Notes: generated from the sequence alone by a model not told the origin. A DNA stretch of 64,000 nucleotides from Scytalidium lignicola (GCA_002812745.2 NCSJ02000055.1:62001-126000), one strand, 5' to 3'. Shown: positions 22,078 to 34,563, counted from the stretch's first letter. Made by a program: numbers and translations.

Positions 22078-23633
22078 ATGTCTTCTCCATTGGGCGCTGT
22101 ACGTTGTCCACCTACCCTTCACCCCTTTTAAGGGTCCTCTAACAATCACTTGCTTGGTATTGCGGTGAAACATCAGGATCTTATGCCTTCGGTTAGCTAA
22201 AGAACAGACACTGATGTCCTTATCCTTACAGATCAAGATTCGCAGAAAGAAGAATGTGAAGAAAGGTATCCAGTTTTGCCTGATGGTGTGTGGTGCCTCT
22301 GGGACTGGTACGTTACACAAGATAATGATCATGCCTAGGGTAGAGTTGACTCTCTGACTTTCTAACTTTCTTTAGGTCGAACCACCTTCGTAAACACACT
22401 CTGCGGGAAGAAGGTCCTCCCCGGAAAGGATGCAGATGACCCAACCAACGCACATCTTGAAGAAGGTGTCCGAATCAAGCCAATCACCGTTGGTGCGTTC
22501 ACAAATTGATATTTATAAAGTTGAGGTTCACTAATAAAAATCTAGAGTTAGAGTTGGATGAAGAAGGCACTCGAATTTCGCTGACAATCGTCGACACTCC
22601 AGGTTTTGGAGACCAAATTGACAACGAAGCTAGGTAATTGGGATTTCTGGCATAGAATTAAAGTATTATTGCTGATGGGCTCTTGCGAAGCTTTGGGGAG
22701 ATTGTAGGATACCTCGAGCGCCAATACGATGATATCCTCGCTGAGGAGTCCCGTATCAAGCGTAATCCACGATTCCGTGACAATCGTGTCCATGCTCTTC
22801 TCTACTTTATCACCCCAACTGGGCATGGGTAAGTCTACTCTTCAGATTCTAATGGATATACCTAATCTGAATTTATAGTCTTCGTGAGTTGGATATTGAA
22901 CTTATGAGGCGCCTTTCTCCTCGGGTCAACGTTATCCCTGTGATTGGAAAAGCCGACTCTCTTACACCAGCTGAATTGGCCGAGTCAAAGAAGCTTGTTA
23001 TGGAGGATATTGAACACTACCGAATTCCAGTTTACAACTTCCCGTACGATATCGAGGAAGATGATGAGGATACAGTTGAGGAAAATGCAGAACTACGTGG
23101 TCTGATGCCTTTCGCAATTGTTGGATCCGAGGAGATTGTGGAGATTGGAGGTCGAAAGGTTCGGGCAAGACAATATCCATGGGGTGTTGTCGAAGTAGAC
23201 AATCCAAGACATTCCGACTTCCTGGCTATTCGAAGTGCTCTATTGCACAGCCATTTAGCAGACCTAAAGGAAATTACTCATGATTTCCTTTATGAAAACT
23301 ACCGTACTGAGAAGCTTAGCAAGAGCGTTGAGGGTGGTGGACCGTAAGTCTTAATCTCCATATCATGGGGAATTACAAAGCTGACATTTTATTAGTGACT
23401 CGTCCATGAATCCTGAGGACCTGGCCTCGCAATCTGTTCGTCTCAAGGAAGAACAACTGCGTCGTGAAGAGGAGAAACTCAGAGAAATTGAGCTCAAGGT
23501 GCAGAGAGAAATTAACGAGAAGAGACAAGAGTTGCTCGCCCGGGAGAGTCAGCTCAAGGAGATTGAGGCCAGAATGCAGAGAGAACAGACCGCTCACATG
23601 GAGGCCACTAACGGAGCTGATTCTGAGGCTTAG
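22078..23633 (+). CDS. CDC11: Septin CDC11 (AspA)
   Basis: Seven exons, 22078-22098, 22232-22307, 22376-22492, 22546-22633, 22691-22828, 22879-23343 and 23396-23633, encode 380 residues. The protein starts MSSPLGA-IKIRRKKNVKKG, a short basic region before the septin GTPase domain. G1 is GASGTGRTT, G3 is DTPGFGD and G4 is GKAD. The septin unique element follows (RQYPWGVVEVDNPRHSDF), then a C-terminal coiled coil rich in E, K, R and Q. GxGRTT rather than GKS/T at G1 and the overall sequence fit the CDC11 group (Aspergillus AspA). Septins form hetero-oligomeric filaments at septa, hyphal tips and branch points. Confidence 0.95.
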
Positions 23634-24305
23634 GGGAGTTGACAAAATAGTTTGCGGGATCTCTTACCAATGAGGACAATCCTGACGCCCGAAACCATGG
23701 TCAATTACGCTTTGTCTTTGTTAGTTTTGGGAGCTATGGTTTTCCTTTTTTTGCAGGTCGTTGACGGCACTTACACATCCACTGGTCTGGCTCAGAAAAG
23801 CTCATTATGTGTTTCCTTATCACCTTCTAATGCGCAGCTAAATTGTTTCTCTTCTAATGTTGTACGTTTGATAGCGATACCAATCTGCTCTCATTGACTT
23901 TTGCTATGAGCAGTTCTCTGATGTTTGCATCATTAGCTGGAGGGCTTGATGTGTACCGCAAAGAATGTCGCAATGCCGGCTGGGGAGAATACTGTGTTAG
24001 TTTATTGTTTGGTTGAAATTTCCTATTAGTCGTAGTAATCCAATACCCACCATATAGTACATGATGAAACTTGCTGTGACGTGAATACATTCTAGGTGTA
24101 TTTTGGGGTGTATGGAGTATTAGTGGTTTCTAGAATCTAGGCTCCGGGGTGCGTCTAAGCTAAGCCCCGCTCCGCGCGCTCATACGCCATCATAACTGCA
24201 ACTTTCCTCCCACGCCTCTCTTTTCTCTGGAGACCGAAACACCTCTCATCAATCCCAACCCAACCTGATCGCCGAAACAACCTACTGATTTCGCGGAATA
24301 CTACA
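23634..24305. other. Intergenic, CDC11 3' region and BXI1 promoter
   Basis: 0.67 kb between tandem genes. The sequence just before the BXI1 ATG is C/A-rich. No coding or RNA signal seen. Confidence 0.55.
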
Positions 24306-25344
24306 ATGTCAGGGAAATACAGCGCGGCTCCCCAGAGGGATTCCCTCGACGAGACTTCTGGATACTCCCGACCGCCGCCGTCGTATGAGGATGAGCCTAG
24401 CTCCTCCAGCGACCAGGCTGCACTACTTGGGGGAGGCCCAAGAAGCAGTGAAGATAATGTTCCCGATGACTTCAAAGTATTGAATCCAACACCTAGTCCC
24501 TTTCTACGATGCACGCAACTGATGAAGGTTATATAGTTCGGAGGCATGGTGGCAGAGGCCACGATTGACATTCGAATGCAGTTTGTCAGGAAAGTCTATG
24601 CTATCCTGTAAGTGATTCTACGTGGACAATCAGCCAGCGATTCTTTGTCTTTTTCAGATCTCGATAATTGCTAACACGATATGTAGAACCGTTCAACTCA
24701 TTGCGACTGCGGTATTAAGCGCCATCTCCTTCTTTAGCACGTCATACAGGACTTGGATCCAGACCAACCAGTGGATGATGTGGGTATCGGTATGTTGATA
24801 CTATCAATCCCCGTACTGGTTTTCAATATGTGCTAAGCTTATTATAATGCAGCTGTTCGGCGCTATCGGATTCATGCTCTTGACCTACTGGAAGCGCAAG
24901 TCATACCCCACGAACCTTCTCTTCCTCTCAGGTTTCACTGCTCTCGAGGCTTATGCGATATCTGTGGTTACATCTTTCTACGAGTCTCGCATTGTCCTTC
25001 AGGCAGTGCTATTGACTGCTGGTATCTTTGTCGCTCTTACCATCTTTGCATGCCAGTCGAAGTATGACTTCACATCTTGGGCTGGAGTCTTGTTCGGAGG
25101 ACTTTGGGCCTTAATCCTTTTCGGATTCGTCGCCGCCTTCTTCCCTTACAACAGCACTGTTGAACTTATGTATTCCGGTATCGCGGCCCTTATCTTCTCT
25201 AGCTATATCTTGGTTGATACTCAACTAGTCATGAGACATTACCATGTTGAAGAGGAGATTGCCGCTGCTATCAGCCTCTATCTTGATATTATCAACCTGT
25301 TCCTTGCGATTCTGCGCATTCTCAACAGCCAGCAGAACAACTGA
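24306..25344 (+). CDS. BXI1: Bax inhibitor-1 / Lifeguard family membrane protein
   Basis: Four exons, 24306-24476, 24537-24607, 24687-24789 and 24853-25344, encode 278 residues. A Ser/Pro-rich cytosolic N-terminus contains RPPPSYEDEP (a PPxY motif). Seven hydrophobic segments follow; the last has the family signature AISLYLDIINLFLAILRIL. Members are pH-sensitive Ca2+ leak channels of ER, Golgi or vacuole; yeast Bxi1/Ybh3 is linked to the unfolded protein response and cell death. The gene is tandem to CDC11. Confidence 0.93.
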
Positions 25345-26980
25345 GGAACGATAATGGTAGAATATGGAAGGGATAACATGAAGTGTACTAGGCTCTATTG
25401 GTGGACTCTTTGCTAGTTTCTTACNTTTTTTTTTTCCTTTTGAAATGGTTATACGCTTGGTGTTTTTCTCGGGTTTAATCGTGCTATCCAATAATATGTC
25501 CTCTAACCTGTCCATTCTGTTATTCGAATGTCTCTTAGATATGCAATCGCACTCGCTATGAAAATTGTATAGGGAATAGCGCACGTTATATATGGCTATT
25601 GTTATATGAATCTTATGGCTGTCTCTACTGCGATTCTTATTATTTACATCTTACTACTACTACTCTTGAGTTGAACTGTAGCTAAAAGGAAGTAAAAGTT
25701 GAACCAACCCTATGTCTGGCCAACTCAGACGTCGATTAATCTGCCTAATCTCTTTCTGTAATCATGAGCAGTCCGTGATATCTTCACCATTACTGCTAAT
25801 TCCTTGAACATCAGCCAAAATTTTTAAGTCAGAAGTCGCCACTTCTAGCCTTTTTTCTCTCTCTCAGCTTGTCCACTAGGATGACCTGATATTGTTTATA
25901 TATGGACTCGTACGGGTTGACAGTTGACCCGAAGAAAATTAAGGTTCTGGACTACAAAGCCTGACAGCCAATGAAGTTAGTACGTGATATGTCCTACCGA
26001 GATAATGGATCACGAGGTGCTACTACAGTATAAACAGAGTTAAAGCATAAGTAAAAGCTAAGAGATGAGAGACGGATGGTGTTTACAAAAGTATTTAGGG
26101 CCTGAAGTGAAATATTAAGTAGGTTAAAGAGTTATTTATCTAGCATAGCAATTGGAAATGAAAAGTTGAACGTGTCAGATAAGTTTGATTAAAGGACTCC
26201 AAAGAGGCGGTTCATGCGTAAAAAACTACGTTCCTGAAGATACTTGCATACCCCGGCGTGCCCGGATAACGAATACATCCACTCTCCATAAGAACAGATA
26301 ATAGTGATGCTCCTCCTGGGGAACGCACTAAATTAAATACTACAGTACAAATTTAAGTTCCAGCTCTCGTTCTACAAGATATACAAGAATGGAGAACGTG
26401 GACAAAACTAGGAATCCAGCCCAGTTTCGACTATCAGTGGTTTGGTGGTATATGTATGTGGTGAGAGAAGATCATGACAAGCAGTGCATGAATAATAAAT
26501 AGTAGGAGGACCTGCAAAACTAGGTCCACAGGCTTTNAAAAAACAATTTATTTCATTTCACTGCTCTCCCGTATAATGGATCGGGATATAAAAATATNAA
26601 AAAAAAGGAAGAAAACAAAAAAAGAATCCTGCTGAATTCGCAATTCCAGTTGATCCAAACGCCTCCGATATCCCTAGTAAGTAGCTTGAAGCTAGCAATC
26701 CCCGCGTTGAAAAAGGAATGCCACTCGAAAGATTTTGAGGCAAGCCCGAAAACTTGAACCACCCCATTAATTCTTTTTGTCGTATGAACCAGATTTCATG
26801 CCCAAATTTCGAGCCATAAAGCAACCAGGTTCATTTCTGAGAGAATTTGGCAAAAATAGGTATAAGCAAAACCAAGAGAGAGAAGAAAAAAGGAAACCGT
26901 ATCGCATAGACTTATTACATGAAAAACTCCTGGCGCGTATTTTTATGCCCCGACGGCATTCCCAAACCTGGCGAGTATTC
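25345..26980. other. Long intergenic interval between converging BXI1 and SHO1
   Basis: 1.6 kb, AT-rich, with Ns at 25425, 26537 and 26598 beside A/T runs. It is longer than needed for two 3' UTRs, but I found no conserved reading frame, spliced small gene or tRNA. Confidence 0.5.
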
Positions 26981-28111
26981 TTATAATAATATCAAGTAAT
27001 TTGACGGCGCAATACCCGTGTCTCCGTTCTCTTTCTTGGCCTGCCACCATCTTCCGCTTACATCTGATACTTCTAGGATTTCGTGCTTGACAAAACTGAT
27101 TTCGTTAGCATCATCTGGATTTGCTTCGTATGAATATATCGCCTTCGCTCTGTATGGATATTCGGTGGGTGCGACTACTTCCGCGGTGGTGTCGTTGGTA
27201 GGTTGACTAGCTCCAATGTTGTTATTTGGTGCTGGTGGTGCACCATTGCCGAATCGTGGCTGCGATGAGTTGCGATCACCTCCTGTAAAACCAGCTACTG
27301 GAGATGAAGTCTCGAATCCGCCGAGCTGAGCAGAAGTGTACATCTGGGGTGGCGCATTGGAGACCGAGGTTTCTGGGCGGCCACTTCCGTAGCTGCTCAT
27401 GCCCCGTCCGCTCTGCGAAGTCCTATGCTCCTTGTGCAAGGCGAAGGAGTCGAGATATGCGCGCGGGACAGCGGAAGGAGTAGATCCGAAATAGAATATC
27501 CATACAATCTACATAATCTGTTAGAAAATACCATGGAATCAGTCGAATCTAGGGGTCTGCCTACAGCTACCATGGAAAGTAAAATGTGGCCCGCTGCTGC
27601 AGCCTCTTTGGCACCATCCGAAGAGTATACCAAGTCATTGACCGAGGAGCTTGTTAATACCAGTCCGCTGGCGAGGAAACCGACAATGGCAACATGATAG
27701 GTGTGGATGGTATTGGATGCTATGACGACGAACACTCCCAGGATGCAGCAAAACATATAAGCAATCGTAAACCAGGAGTAATTCGGGAATGCATTGTGAT
27801 TGCGTGAAGTCGAGATCACCGAGCCAACGAAAGCTATGAGCCAGGCAAGCTATAATAATTTGGATGTTAGTGATATGTTGGGGGCACTAGTAGTACCATT
27901 TGTCGCGGATGACAGATAATCGAGGCACCTCTATCTGGATCTGGATCTCACATACCATCGAAATCGATATCGTGGCCAGCGCGAATGGGTCACCGAGAAC
28001 GTTATCCAGGTTCACATTGTGCATGCCACCTCCACGCCTGCTCTTGGATTCCATCATACCACCGTTCCCTTTTCTGAGTGACGGCGAATGTAGTGAGCCG
28101 TACGATGGCAT
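26981..28111 (-). CDS. SHO1: High-osmolarity sensor SHO1
   Basis: Three exons, 28111-27956, 27849-27571 and 27508-26981. The protein has a short N-terminus ([20 protein letters not shown]), four transmembrane helices, a Ser/Pro/Gly linker and a C-terminal SH3 domain ([17 protein letters not shown] through [11 protein letters not shown]). SHO1 is the membrane anchor of one branch of the HOG MAPK pathway; its SH3 domain binds Pbs2. From the first in-frame ATG (28111) the length is 320 residues; an ATG at 28057 with purine at -3 gives 302 and may be the true start, since 28111 has a weak context. A stop lies upstream in frame of 28111. Confidence 0.93.
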
Positions 28112-30577
28112 ATGGAAGACTCGCTCGCGGGGAGGAGAGGGTTATTGAGCAAGAAACGTGTCGCGAGTGGGCAGTGCGATGGGAGAAAGCACGGCGGTTG
28201 GAAGGACGAATCAGAGAAGGAAAAGGGTCAAAAAGGAATGTGTTGATGTGGTCGCGGACCGTGATTATATGCGACGCCGAAAACGGTTTCAGCTGGGAAA
28301 GGTTCGAGATTGCTGTAGCGGGCGAGAGAGACTCGATGGGCGACGAGAGAGAGAGAAGGTCGTTGAGGTATTCGACAGAATCCACCGGAGGCGCAAAATG
28401 GAAGAGAAAAAAGGGGATGAAAGAAAGTGAATGAATCGTGGACAATGAATCCAGGCAGAGTCTGTCGAGAAGAAGGATTTGAGGATCGAGAATTGTGCAG
28501 GTAGTAAGAGAATGTGAGACGTGGAGGAGGTGCTTGGGGGGTGATGGTGGAACACGACCACGACGGGATTCAAGGGGGCTTTGTGGGCGACCTTGCGAGC
28601 GAGTTTGGGTGGGCGTAGTGGTGCACTGGGAGGGTGTGGGTGGGCTGCGGGCTGTGGCCTGTGGGCGCCCGGTTTTTGGGTGCAAAACAAATAGCTAATT
28701 CATTGGGTGCCAGACAGCATTACAATAAGTCACGATGCCTTTTTTACGGAACGGTAGGAAATATTATCAACAGTCATCCTTCTATTAGCTGCCCAAGAAA
28801 TGGATTGAGCCATGCAGGAGCATCACAGAGAAACTGTCTGTTCTGTCAAGCCCGCGCGAGCTGAGGTTGCGTTGCAGTCACCAAAAGATTCGCACGGGGT
28901 CGTGAATGCCCAGAGCACCCCCCGAATGTCACGGTGATGGATGACACCTCGCAAGCAGCAGCAGCGGCAACGATTCAATTTAAGTTATTGATCTACACGC
29001 AGCATGAACGCCAGATATCGAGATCTAGACTCTCCCCATCGGACCCTATGGTATTCACAAAAAAACTGCTGCTGACGATTTCTTCCCATCAGCTTATTAT
29101 TATTCTTTTTTACGTCCGTATTCTTTTCGGGGTTTTTTTCCTTCATTTCCGTTGGCTCAACGGCGCTCTCCTCGTACCGTAGCCCGCTCCACTTTCTGCT
29201 CGGAACGGTTTCAGGGGCAGTGGCAAGGGAAGGATATTGGCTAGTATTAATTACAATACGGAACTGCAGGCTTTGGTTTTCTTCTTCTAATTCTTCNTTT
29301 TTTTCTTTAATGAATTTAATCACGATTAAAATGACCACAAACTATGCAACCTGCGAATCTACTTAGACCTTAGCGACCTTGGGGCAGAGGGTAAGACTCC
29401 GTAATTGGCGATGCGTCTTCCATTGGCAATGAGGCAACGATCAGCGAGTCCACTTGAACGGCGGCACAATTTCGAGGCTGGTGAGCGAGCGAGGCGCATG
29501 CCGACGGAATGGTCGTCAGAAGAGCTTCTTTAGTCATTCCGATTATATAACTAGATGACCAGATTTCTCCAGTAGTTGCAGTACAGTAATATCGAGGTCG
29601 AACCTACGAAACGCAGCACGATTTGTCTGCGGGGTAATTACCGTACCTTCCAGCGCTGGTTCCTGGAGATGGAGTTCATTAATCCACATTTTCTGCACAA
29701 AAAGCAAGGCAGCAACAAGCTCCAGGCCCCTGGCTAACGAATCCGCTTAGATGCATGCGCCACAGGCAGAGGTGGCGGACACGGTGGAGTCTACCTAATG
29801 GTCCCTACTGTCGTTTAGCCGCCATGCTGCCAAGCAAAAAAANNGGGGATCATCTGTACCTCCGTACTTCCTTACTACTTACCATACGTATTCGGTTGAG
29901 GCTTAATGTCTCGTAGCCTTACAAGAGAAGTCGATGCAAAAGGCCAAGAACGAATATAGCACAGATGCTTGGATCGATGGCATGATTATTTTCATGCTTT
30001 GCCTAACAAATATTGTCTGGCAGATATGTGACTGCATTAATTGATAAGCTACTGCTGTGTGCGGAGGCGCCTAAGCATTGACGTAGTTTCCGCTCCCCAG
30101 CTTGACTATGACACAAACCCGATGCCCCAACTAAGTCCTATGAAACCCTAAGACGTTGGAGAGATTCATGACGCNAAGTATCCAGGTTCGAAATGCAACT
30201 GCGATATCTGAGTGTCCATCCCATGTGTGACACCTCCAACTGCCTGAGCGCAAACTCGAGACGCGGGAATTCCATCGTTCCGGCCAACCGACCACCACCC
30301 CAAGTTACTCTTGATAGCTCCCACCAGACATGACTATCACTTTGGCTATCAGCTACTTGTTTTAATTCCCATTTAAGACAATTCCTAAGCCCATTCTGCC
30401 ATTCAGGGTCATGCCATGCCATGCCATACCATGTCCTCGACTTTATTATTGAATCGGTCAATGTACCCGTCCCGCTACTCCACATGAACTCAACACGACC
30501 ATCAAACCCACATGCCTGCCGCAGTTTGCCCAATACGTAGTGTAGTTGCGAGCCAAGTTATAACTTATCCAACAAAC
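28112..30577. other. SHO1 leader/promoter and gene-poor interval
   Basis: 2.5 kb. From 28112 to about 28690 the SHO1 strand is strongly CT-rich, consistent with a long 5' leader. Beyond it, to 30577, I see no conserved gene. Ns are at 29297, 29843-29844 and 30175. A CATGC(C)-type repeat lies at 30411-30435. Confidence 0.5.
30411..30435. repeat. CATGC/CATAC short repeat
   Basis: Tandem CATGC units grading into CATACC. A similar CATGCCATACC array lies at about 7301-7322. Seen directly. Confidence 0.6.
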
Positions 30578-31259
30578 TCATACCATCCCCTCGTCTATTC
30601 GTTTGGCTAGGTCAGCCTGTCGAACACGCCGTTCCACCTTTTCGACTCTCTCTTCCAATTCCGCCCAGCTATCGCCAGCACGAAGAACATCAACTTCATA
30701 CCAGCGTTGGATTAGAGCTGCGGTTCTTTGCCTTAAGTCGGCCAGATCAGCATTCTGTGCCGCCTGGACGGCTTCGAGTTTAGCAATTCGCGGCTGTAGA
30801 CTGATAAGTTGACTTGACAGTTCGGCCTCTGGTATTGGGGTATCGACAATCGACGTTAATCGTGAAGCTGTAGTCGGATAGAGGCTAGCGGATGCGAGGA
30901 CAATAGCGAGAATGCTCGAGGTATCTAATGTTGTTGGTAGGTCGTCGGTGGACTGGACAGATTGGAATAAACTGGGGTATTTTGTATCTAAGCAAGAATT
31001 AGTCGGCGTGTGTTGTGTGTGAAAGAGAACTGCAAGGGGACTCACAGAGCAGTAGAAGATCTTGAATGACCCTCGACTTTGACGATAGTTGGTAGAGAAC
31101 ATGCTCTAAGTGTGAGAGGCGCTCGTACACTGATGCTTGGGTACTATCTGGTGGGATCTGGGAGTCGACGCGTGCGCGAACAACGTACTCGATCCTTTTA
31201 AGGCGTACATCTAGAAAATCTATCGTCTCAATTGCAGTATTGTCACTCTTTTTCACCAT
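30578..31259 (-). CDS. ro-10: Dynactin p24/p22-type subunit (nuclear distribution protein RO-10)
   Basis: Two exons, 31259-31046 and 30987-30578, encode 207 residues. The N-terminus (TIDFLDVRLKRIEYVV) and LLLYTKYPSLFQS match the DCTN3/RO-10 family. The C-terminal half is coiled coil (ELEERVEKVERRVRQADLA). In Neurospora, ro-10 mutants have defective nuclear distribution because dynactin shoulder function is lost. I chose the ATG at 31259 because the family starts close to this helix; an upstream in-frame ATG (31385) would add 42 non-conserved residues. The stop follows a possible donor (ATG|GTATGA), so a short extra exon cannot be excluded. Confidence 0.82.
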
Positions 31260-31657
31260 CTTTGCGTCCTTGAGGGGTTTGAAGAAGAACGCAGAGTAAT
31301 AAATCTTGTTAGTACCATCAATGTTGACAAAGGTTCCTAACTTGGAACTCTTGAGACTTGCTTGAGTCCTGAGGCTCCACATCAAGACGGGTACCTTGAT
31401 GAGCCCATCCTATTTTAGGACCAAGTGCGCTAATCCCCTCCCGTCTCGGATAGCGACGTGTATGGCGCTTTGGTCGTCATTATGTGTGCGAGAAACAGCA
31501 AATCAAAGATATACGCAAAACACTACTTAAGATACGCTCATATCACAGCATGAGCGTGCGGTGTTCGGTATATAAGTTACAGCTGCGAACGATACCTGCC
31601 TCATATTGGTCCTAAGCAACGTTCTGTTGGCGTCGGTTGCCCCCCGCAAAGAAAAAA
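31260..31657. promoter_or_regulatory. Divergent promoter, RO-10 / amino-acid transporter
   Basis: About 400 bases between the start codons. No distinctive motif or further gene seen. Confidence 0.45.
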
Positions 31658-33457
31658 ATGCCGTCGTACTCAGCAATTCCTGGCAGTTCTGAGGGCTTGG
31701 GAGCCAGAAGGTGAGGCTTTATGAAGAGGAAGTATAATTGCAAAGCTGATTCTTTTAGTAGGCGCCGGTCCCATCGCTCTCTCAAGGACCTGAACTTTGC
31801 AGGCCAGGCTTCCTGGATCAGCAGCAATGTTAACCTCGTCAATACCAGTGAGTTTGATATCGAACTTGAATGAAGTCGACCCGAGTCTTACATTGTATCT
31901 AGTTATCGGTGCTGGTACCCTCGCTATGCCTTTGGCCATGTCCCATATGGGAATTGCGCTAGGCACTGTTGTCATTCTTTGGGCGGGCTTAACGTCTGCC
32001 TTCGGTCTCTATCTTCAAACCCAATGTGCTCGTTACCTAGATCGCGGGTCTTCCTCTTTCTTTGCTCTATCTCAGATTACATACCCCAATGCTGCGGTTA
32101 TATTCGATGCGGCTATTGCGATAAAGTGTTTTGGAGTCGGTGTGAGTTATCTCATCATCATTGGCGATTTGATGCCTGGCGTTGTCCGAGGATTCAATGA
32201 AAATGCTGGATCCGTGGAATTCCTTGTCGATCGTCACTTCTGGGTCACTGTTTTCATGTTAGTTCCTTCCTTTGCCGGTCTTGCTCAATTCTAGAGCCTC
32301 GTGCTGATTTTATTTAGGCTTGTGGTCATACCCTTATCATTCCTTCGCCGACTAGACTCTCTAAAATATACCAGTGTTGTTGCCCTAGTATCTATCGGTT
32401 ATCTCGTCGTACTAGTCGTGTATCACTTTGCCAAGGGAGATACCATAGCTGAGCGCGGGGAGGTTCTTATTTTCAAATGGGCCGGTGTTATCCCAACATT
32501 GAAAAGCTTTCCTGTTGTTGTCTTTGCGTACACATGCCATCAAAATGTAAGTACTCGATTTAACAGGATTTCAATCTGCTAACCCTTGTAGATGTTCTCT
32601 ATTTTGAATGAAATCAAAGACAATTCCCATCGAAGGTATATATTCTCTTATGGATACTAACTCTTTCGGTGGCTAATGTTTTATACAGTACTACTAGCGT
32701 TATTGGTGCGAGTATTGGATCTGCTGCGTCGATATATGTCCTGGTAGCCATAACTGGATACCTTTCCTTCGGTAGCAATGTAGCTGGAAACATTGTTGGA
32801 ATGTGTAAGTGCCATTGCTGTATTAATGCGTGAAAACCAGCTAACGTTGACTAAGACGTTCCATCGGTTGCTTCCACAATTGGCAAAGCTGCTATTGTTA
32901 TCCTCGTGATGTTCTCATATCCCCTTCAGGTCCATCCTTGTAGGGCCTCGGTTGACGCAGTGCTTAAATGGCGACCCAATGGTTTCAGGATCACCAGTAG
33001 TCCTGATGGATCCCCAGCAAGAACAAGACCATTACTTTCTTCCTCTCCGTCTATACCATCAAAAAGGAACGATTCGATTGATGAACTTCGATTTGCGGTA
33101 ATTACAACCGTAATAATTGTGTTCAGCTACATTGTTGCAATGACTGTATCATCATTGGATAAAGTGTTGGCTTATGTCGGGAGCACAGGAAGCACAAGCA
33201 TCAGTTTCATTCTTCCAGGCCTGTTTTACTATAAAATCTCAGCGCCAGACTCAGTACACCACCAACGATTGATGAAGGAAGATGATGAAGCGGAGAGTGA
33301 GGCTGAGGATGGTGTTATTGGCCTAGGCTTAACAAAGCCAGGATCGTGGCGCAAAACAATCCTGCGAAAGCTTGCACTTGCGCTGTCCATATACGGAATG
33401 GTTGTTATGGTTGTCTGTTTACTTATAAATTTGATATTTTCTGGAGCCGCACATTAA
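31658..33457 (+). CDS. Vacuolar-type amino-acid transporter (AVT5/6/7-like, AAAP family)
   Basis: Seven exons, 31658-31710, 31762-31847, 31903-32257, 32318-32546, 32592-32635, 32689-32804 and 32856-33457, encode 494 residues. A short N-terminus (MPSYSAIPGSSEGLG) precedes SSNVNLVNTIIGAGTLAMP, the conserved first transmembrane helix of AAAP carriers. About eleven hydrophobic helices follow, with FAYTCHQNMFSILNE and a cytosolic Ser/Pro loop before the last helices. Yeast AVT5-7 proteins export amino acids from the vacuole; direction and substrate are not readable here. All introns were placed by phase and by matching helix boundaries. Confidence 0.9.
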
Positions 33458-33711
33458 AGCGTTAGAGATGCTCTTGTTGGATACCAAGCATGGATAAAGG
33501 CGTTATTTTTCTAAATTTTCTGGGGAAGATCATGAGAAATTGCGAGTACAAAGCAGTTATGGAAATGTTTAGGTGTATGGTTATATAGAATACAAGTTTA
33601 GCGTGCTATTCGTACATCATAATGCCGACTTTCCAGAATGTATTGTGGTCCTGCACTCAAATTTGAAAACGCCTGTATATGCTCTCACCGGCTACTTTTA
33701 CAATCCTCCAC

Positions 33712-34237
33712 TCATTGCCCAGTTGTAGTCTCCTTTTGGCCCTCAGTTCCAGTGTTTACTTGTGATGGTCGGTATTTGGGCTCGAGTAAACCGGCCTATA
33801 TGTTTGTTAGACTTCGAATTGCAGCTAAAACCAAAATTCAAAAACTTCAAAATATATCCTTACCATTGCTAATAATCGCCACGCCGGATCTGATGGCTGT
33901 GCTCCTACTCCCAACCAGTACTTTGCCCTTGCGGAATCTAGTTTGATATCTTTGAATGCTTTGCCTTCTCCATCTGCAGGTGGCTTCGGAATTGGATCGT
34001 AGGTTCCTGTTATATCCTCTTAGTTTCGATGGATCTAATATCATCAATTCTTCATTGCTAGCATACCTAGCACCTCAATGGGCTTGCTATTCCTTGCGGT
34101 CCTATTCACAAGAGTCAGCAAAATAACTTTGACAGAGTGGATGCGCAGACGGTTCCGGACCTTGCGTGAGCAACTACAATGTTGTAGAATGGAGCCTTGC
34201 GCTTTCCGAATCTTGCTAATCGTATCTTTACAACCAT
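33712..34237 (-). CDS. MRPS16: Mitochondrial small-subunit ribosomal protein bS16m
   Basis: Four exons, 34237-34161, 34101-34067, 34006-33864 and 33795-33712, encode 112 residues. The start MVVKIRLARFGKRKAPFYNI is the hallmark of bacterial-type S16. It continues RTARNSKPIEVLGTYDPIPK, the S16 KPIE-LG-Y-P core, and a late IxLEPKY-like segment (AGLLEPKYRPS). The gene is easy to miss because no exon is long and the longest frame here is on the other strand. The first donor is GTCCGG, unlike the usual GTRWGT, but the exon join is dictated by the conserved HAR-TARNSKP. The gene converges on the transporter and diverges from NNR. Confidence 0.93.
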
Positions 34238-34563
34238 TTTGTCTATCTGCCGTGATGCCAGAAAAGATCAAGTCTAATACATCGAGTTCATGATGTTCAA
34301 ATTGAGGCCCCTACCCATACGCGCTAAGGATTTTCCACCGGCGCGGAAGCCTCTCCGCTCCGCCCCGGTACCAGCTTGCAGTGACATCACACTGAGGAGC
34401 ATTTACAAGTAGACAATCCTCATGGCATGATCGACCGAGTAGCAGCAAAACTTATTTTGATTTTCTGTCCAGCAGATATAATTTAATGTTTTCATATGCT
34501 AAATCTATAGGTTCATCATTGAAAATTGTAAAAAGAACATATCATTGTGCTGCATCTCCAATC
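34238..34563. promoter_or_regulatory. Divergent promoter, MRPS16 / NAD(P)HX epimerase
   Basis: 326 bases between the start codons. Contains a GC-rich patch (34335-34370) with CCGGCGCGG and CGCCCCGG. No gene seen. Confidence 0.45.

Noticed and set aside
28002..28685. 227-codon minus-strand open frame overlapping the SHO1 start
   Set aside because: Out of frame with SHO1 and produced by its CT-rich leader; Ser/Pro/Thr-biased without domain features.
30178..30215. tRNA-like T-loop (GGTTCGAAAT)
   Set aside because: Flanking bases do not form T-stem or acceptor-stem pairs and no A-box lies at the right distance.
30138..30533. 131-codon minus-strand open frame
   Set aside because: Contains an N and a repeat, with no family resemblance.
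33638..33946. 102-codon plus-strand open frame
   Set aside because: Antisense to the convincing MRPS16 exons.
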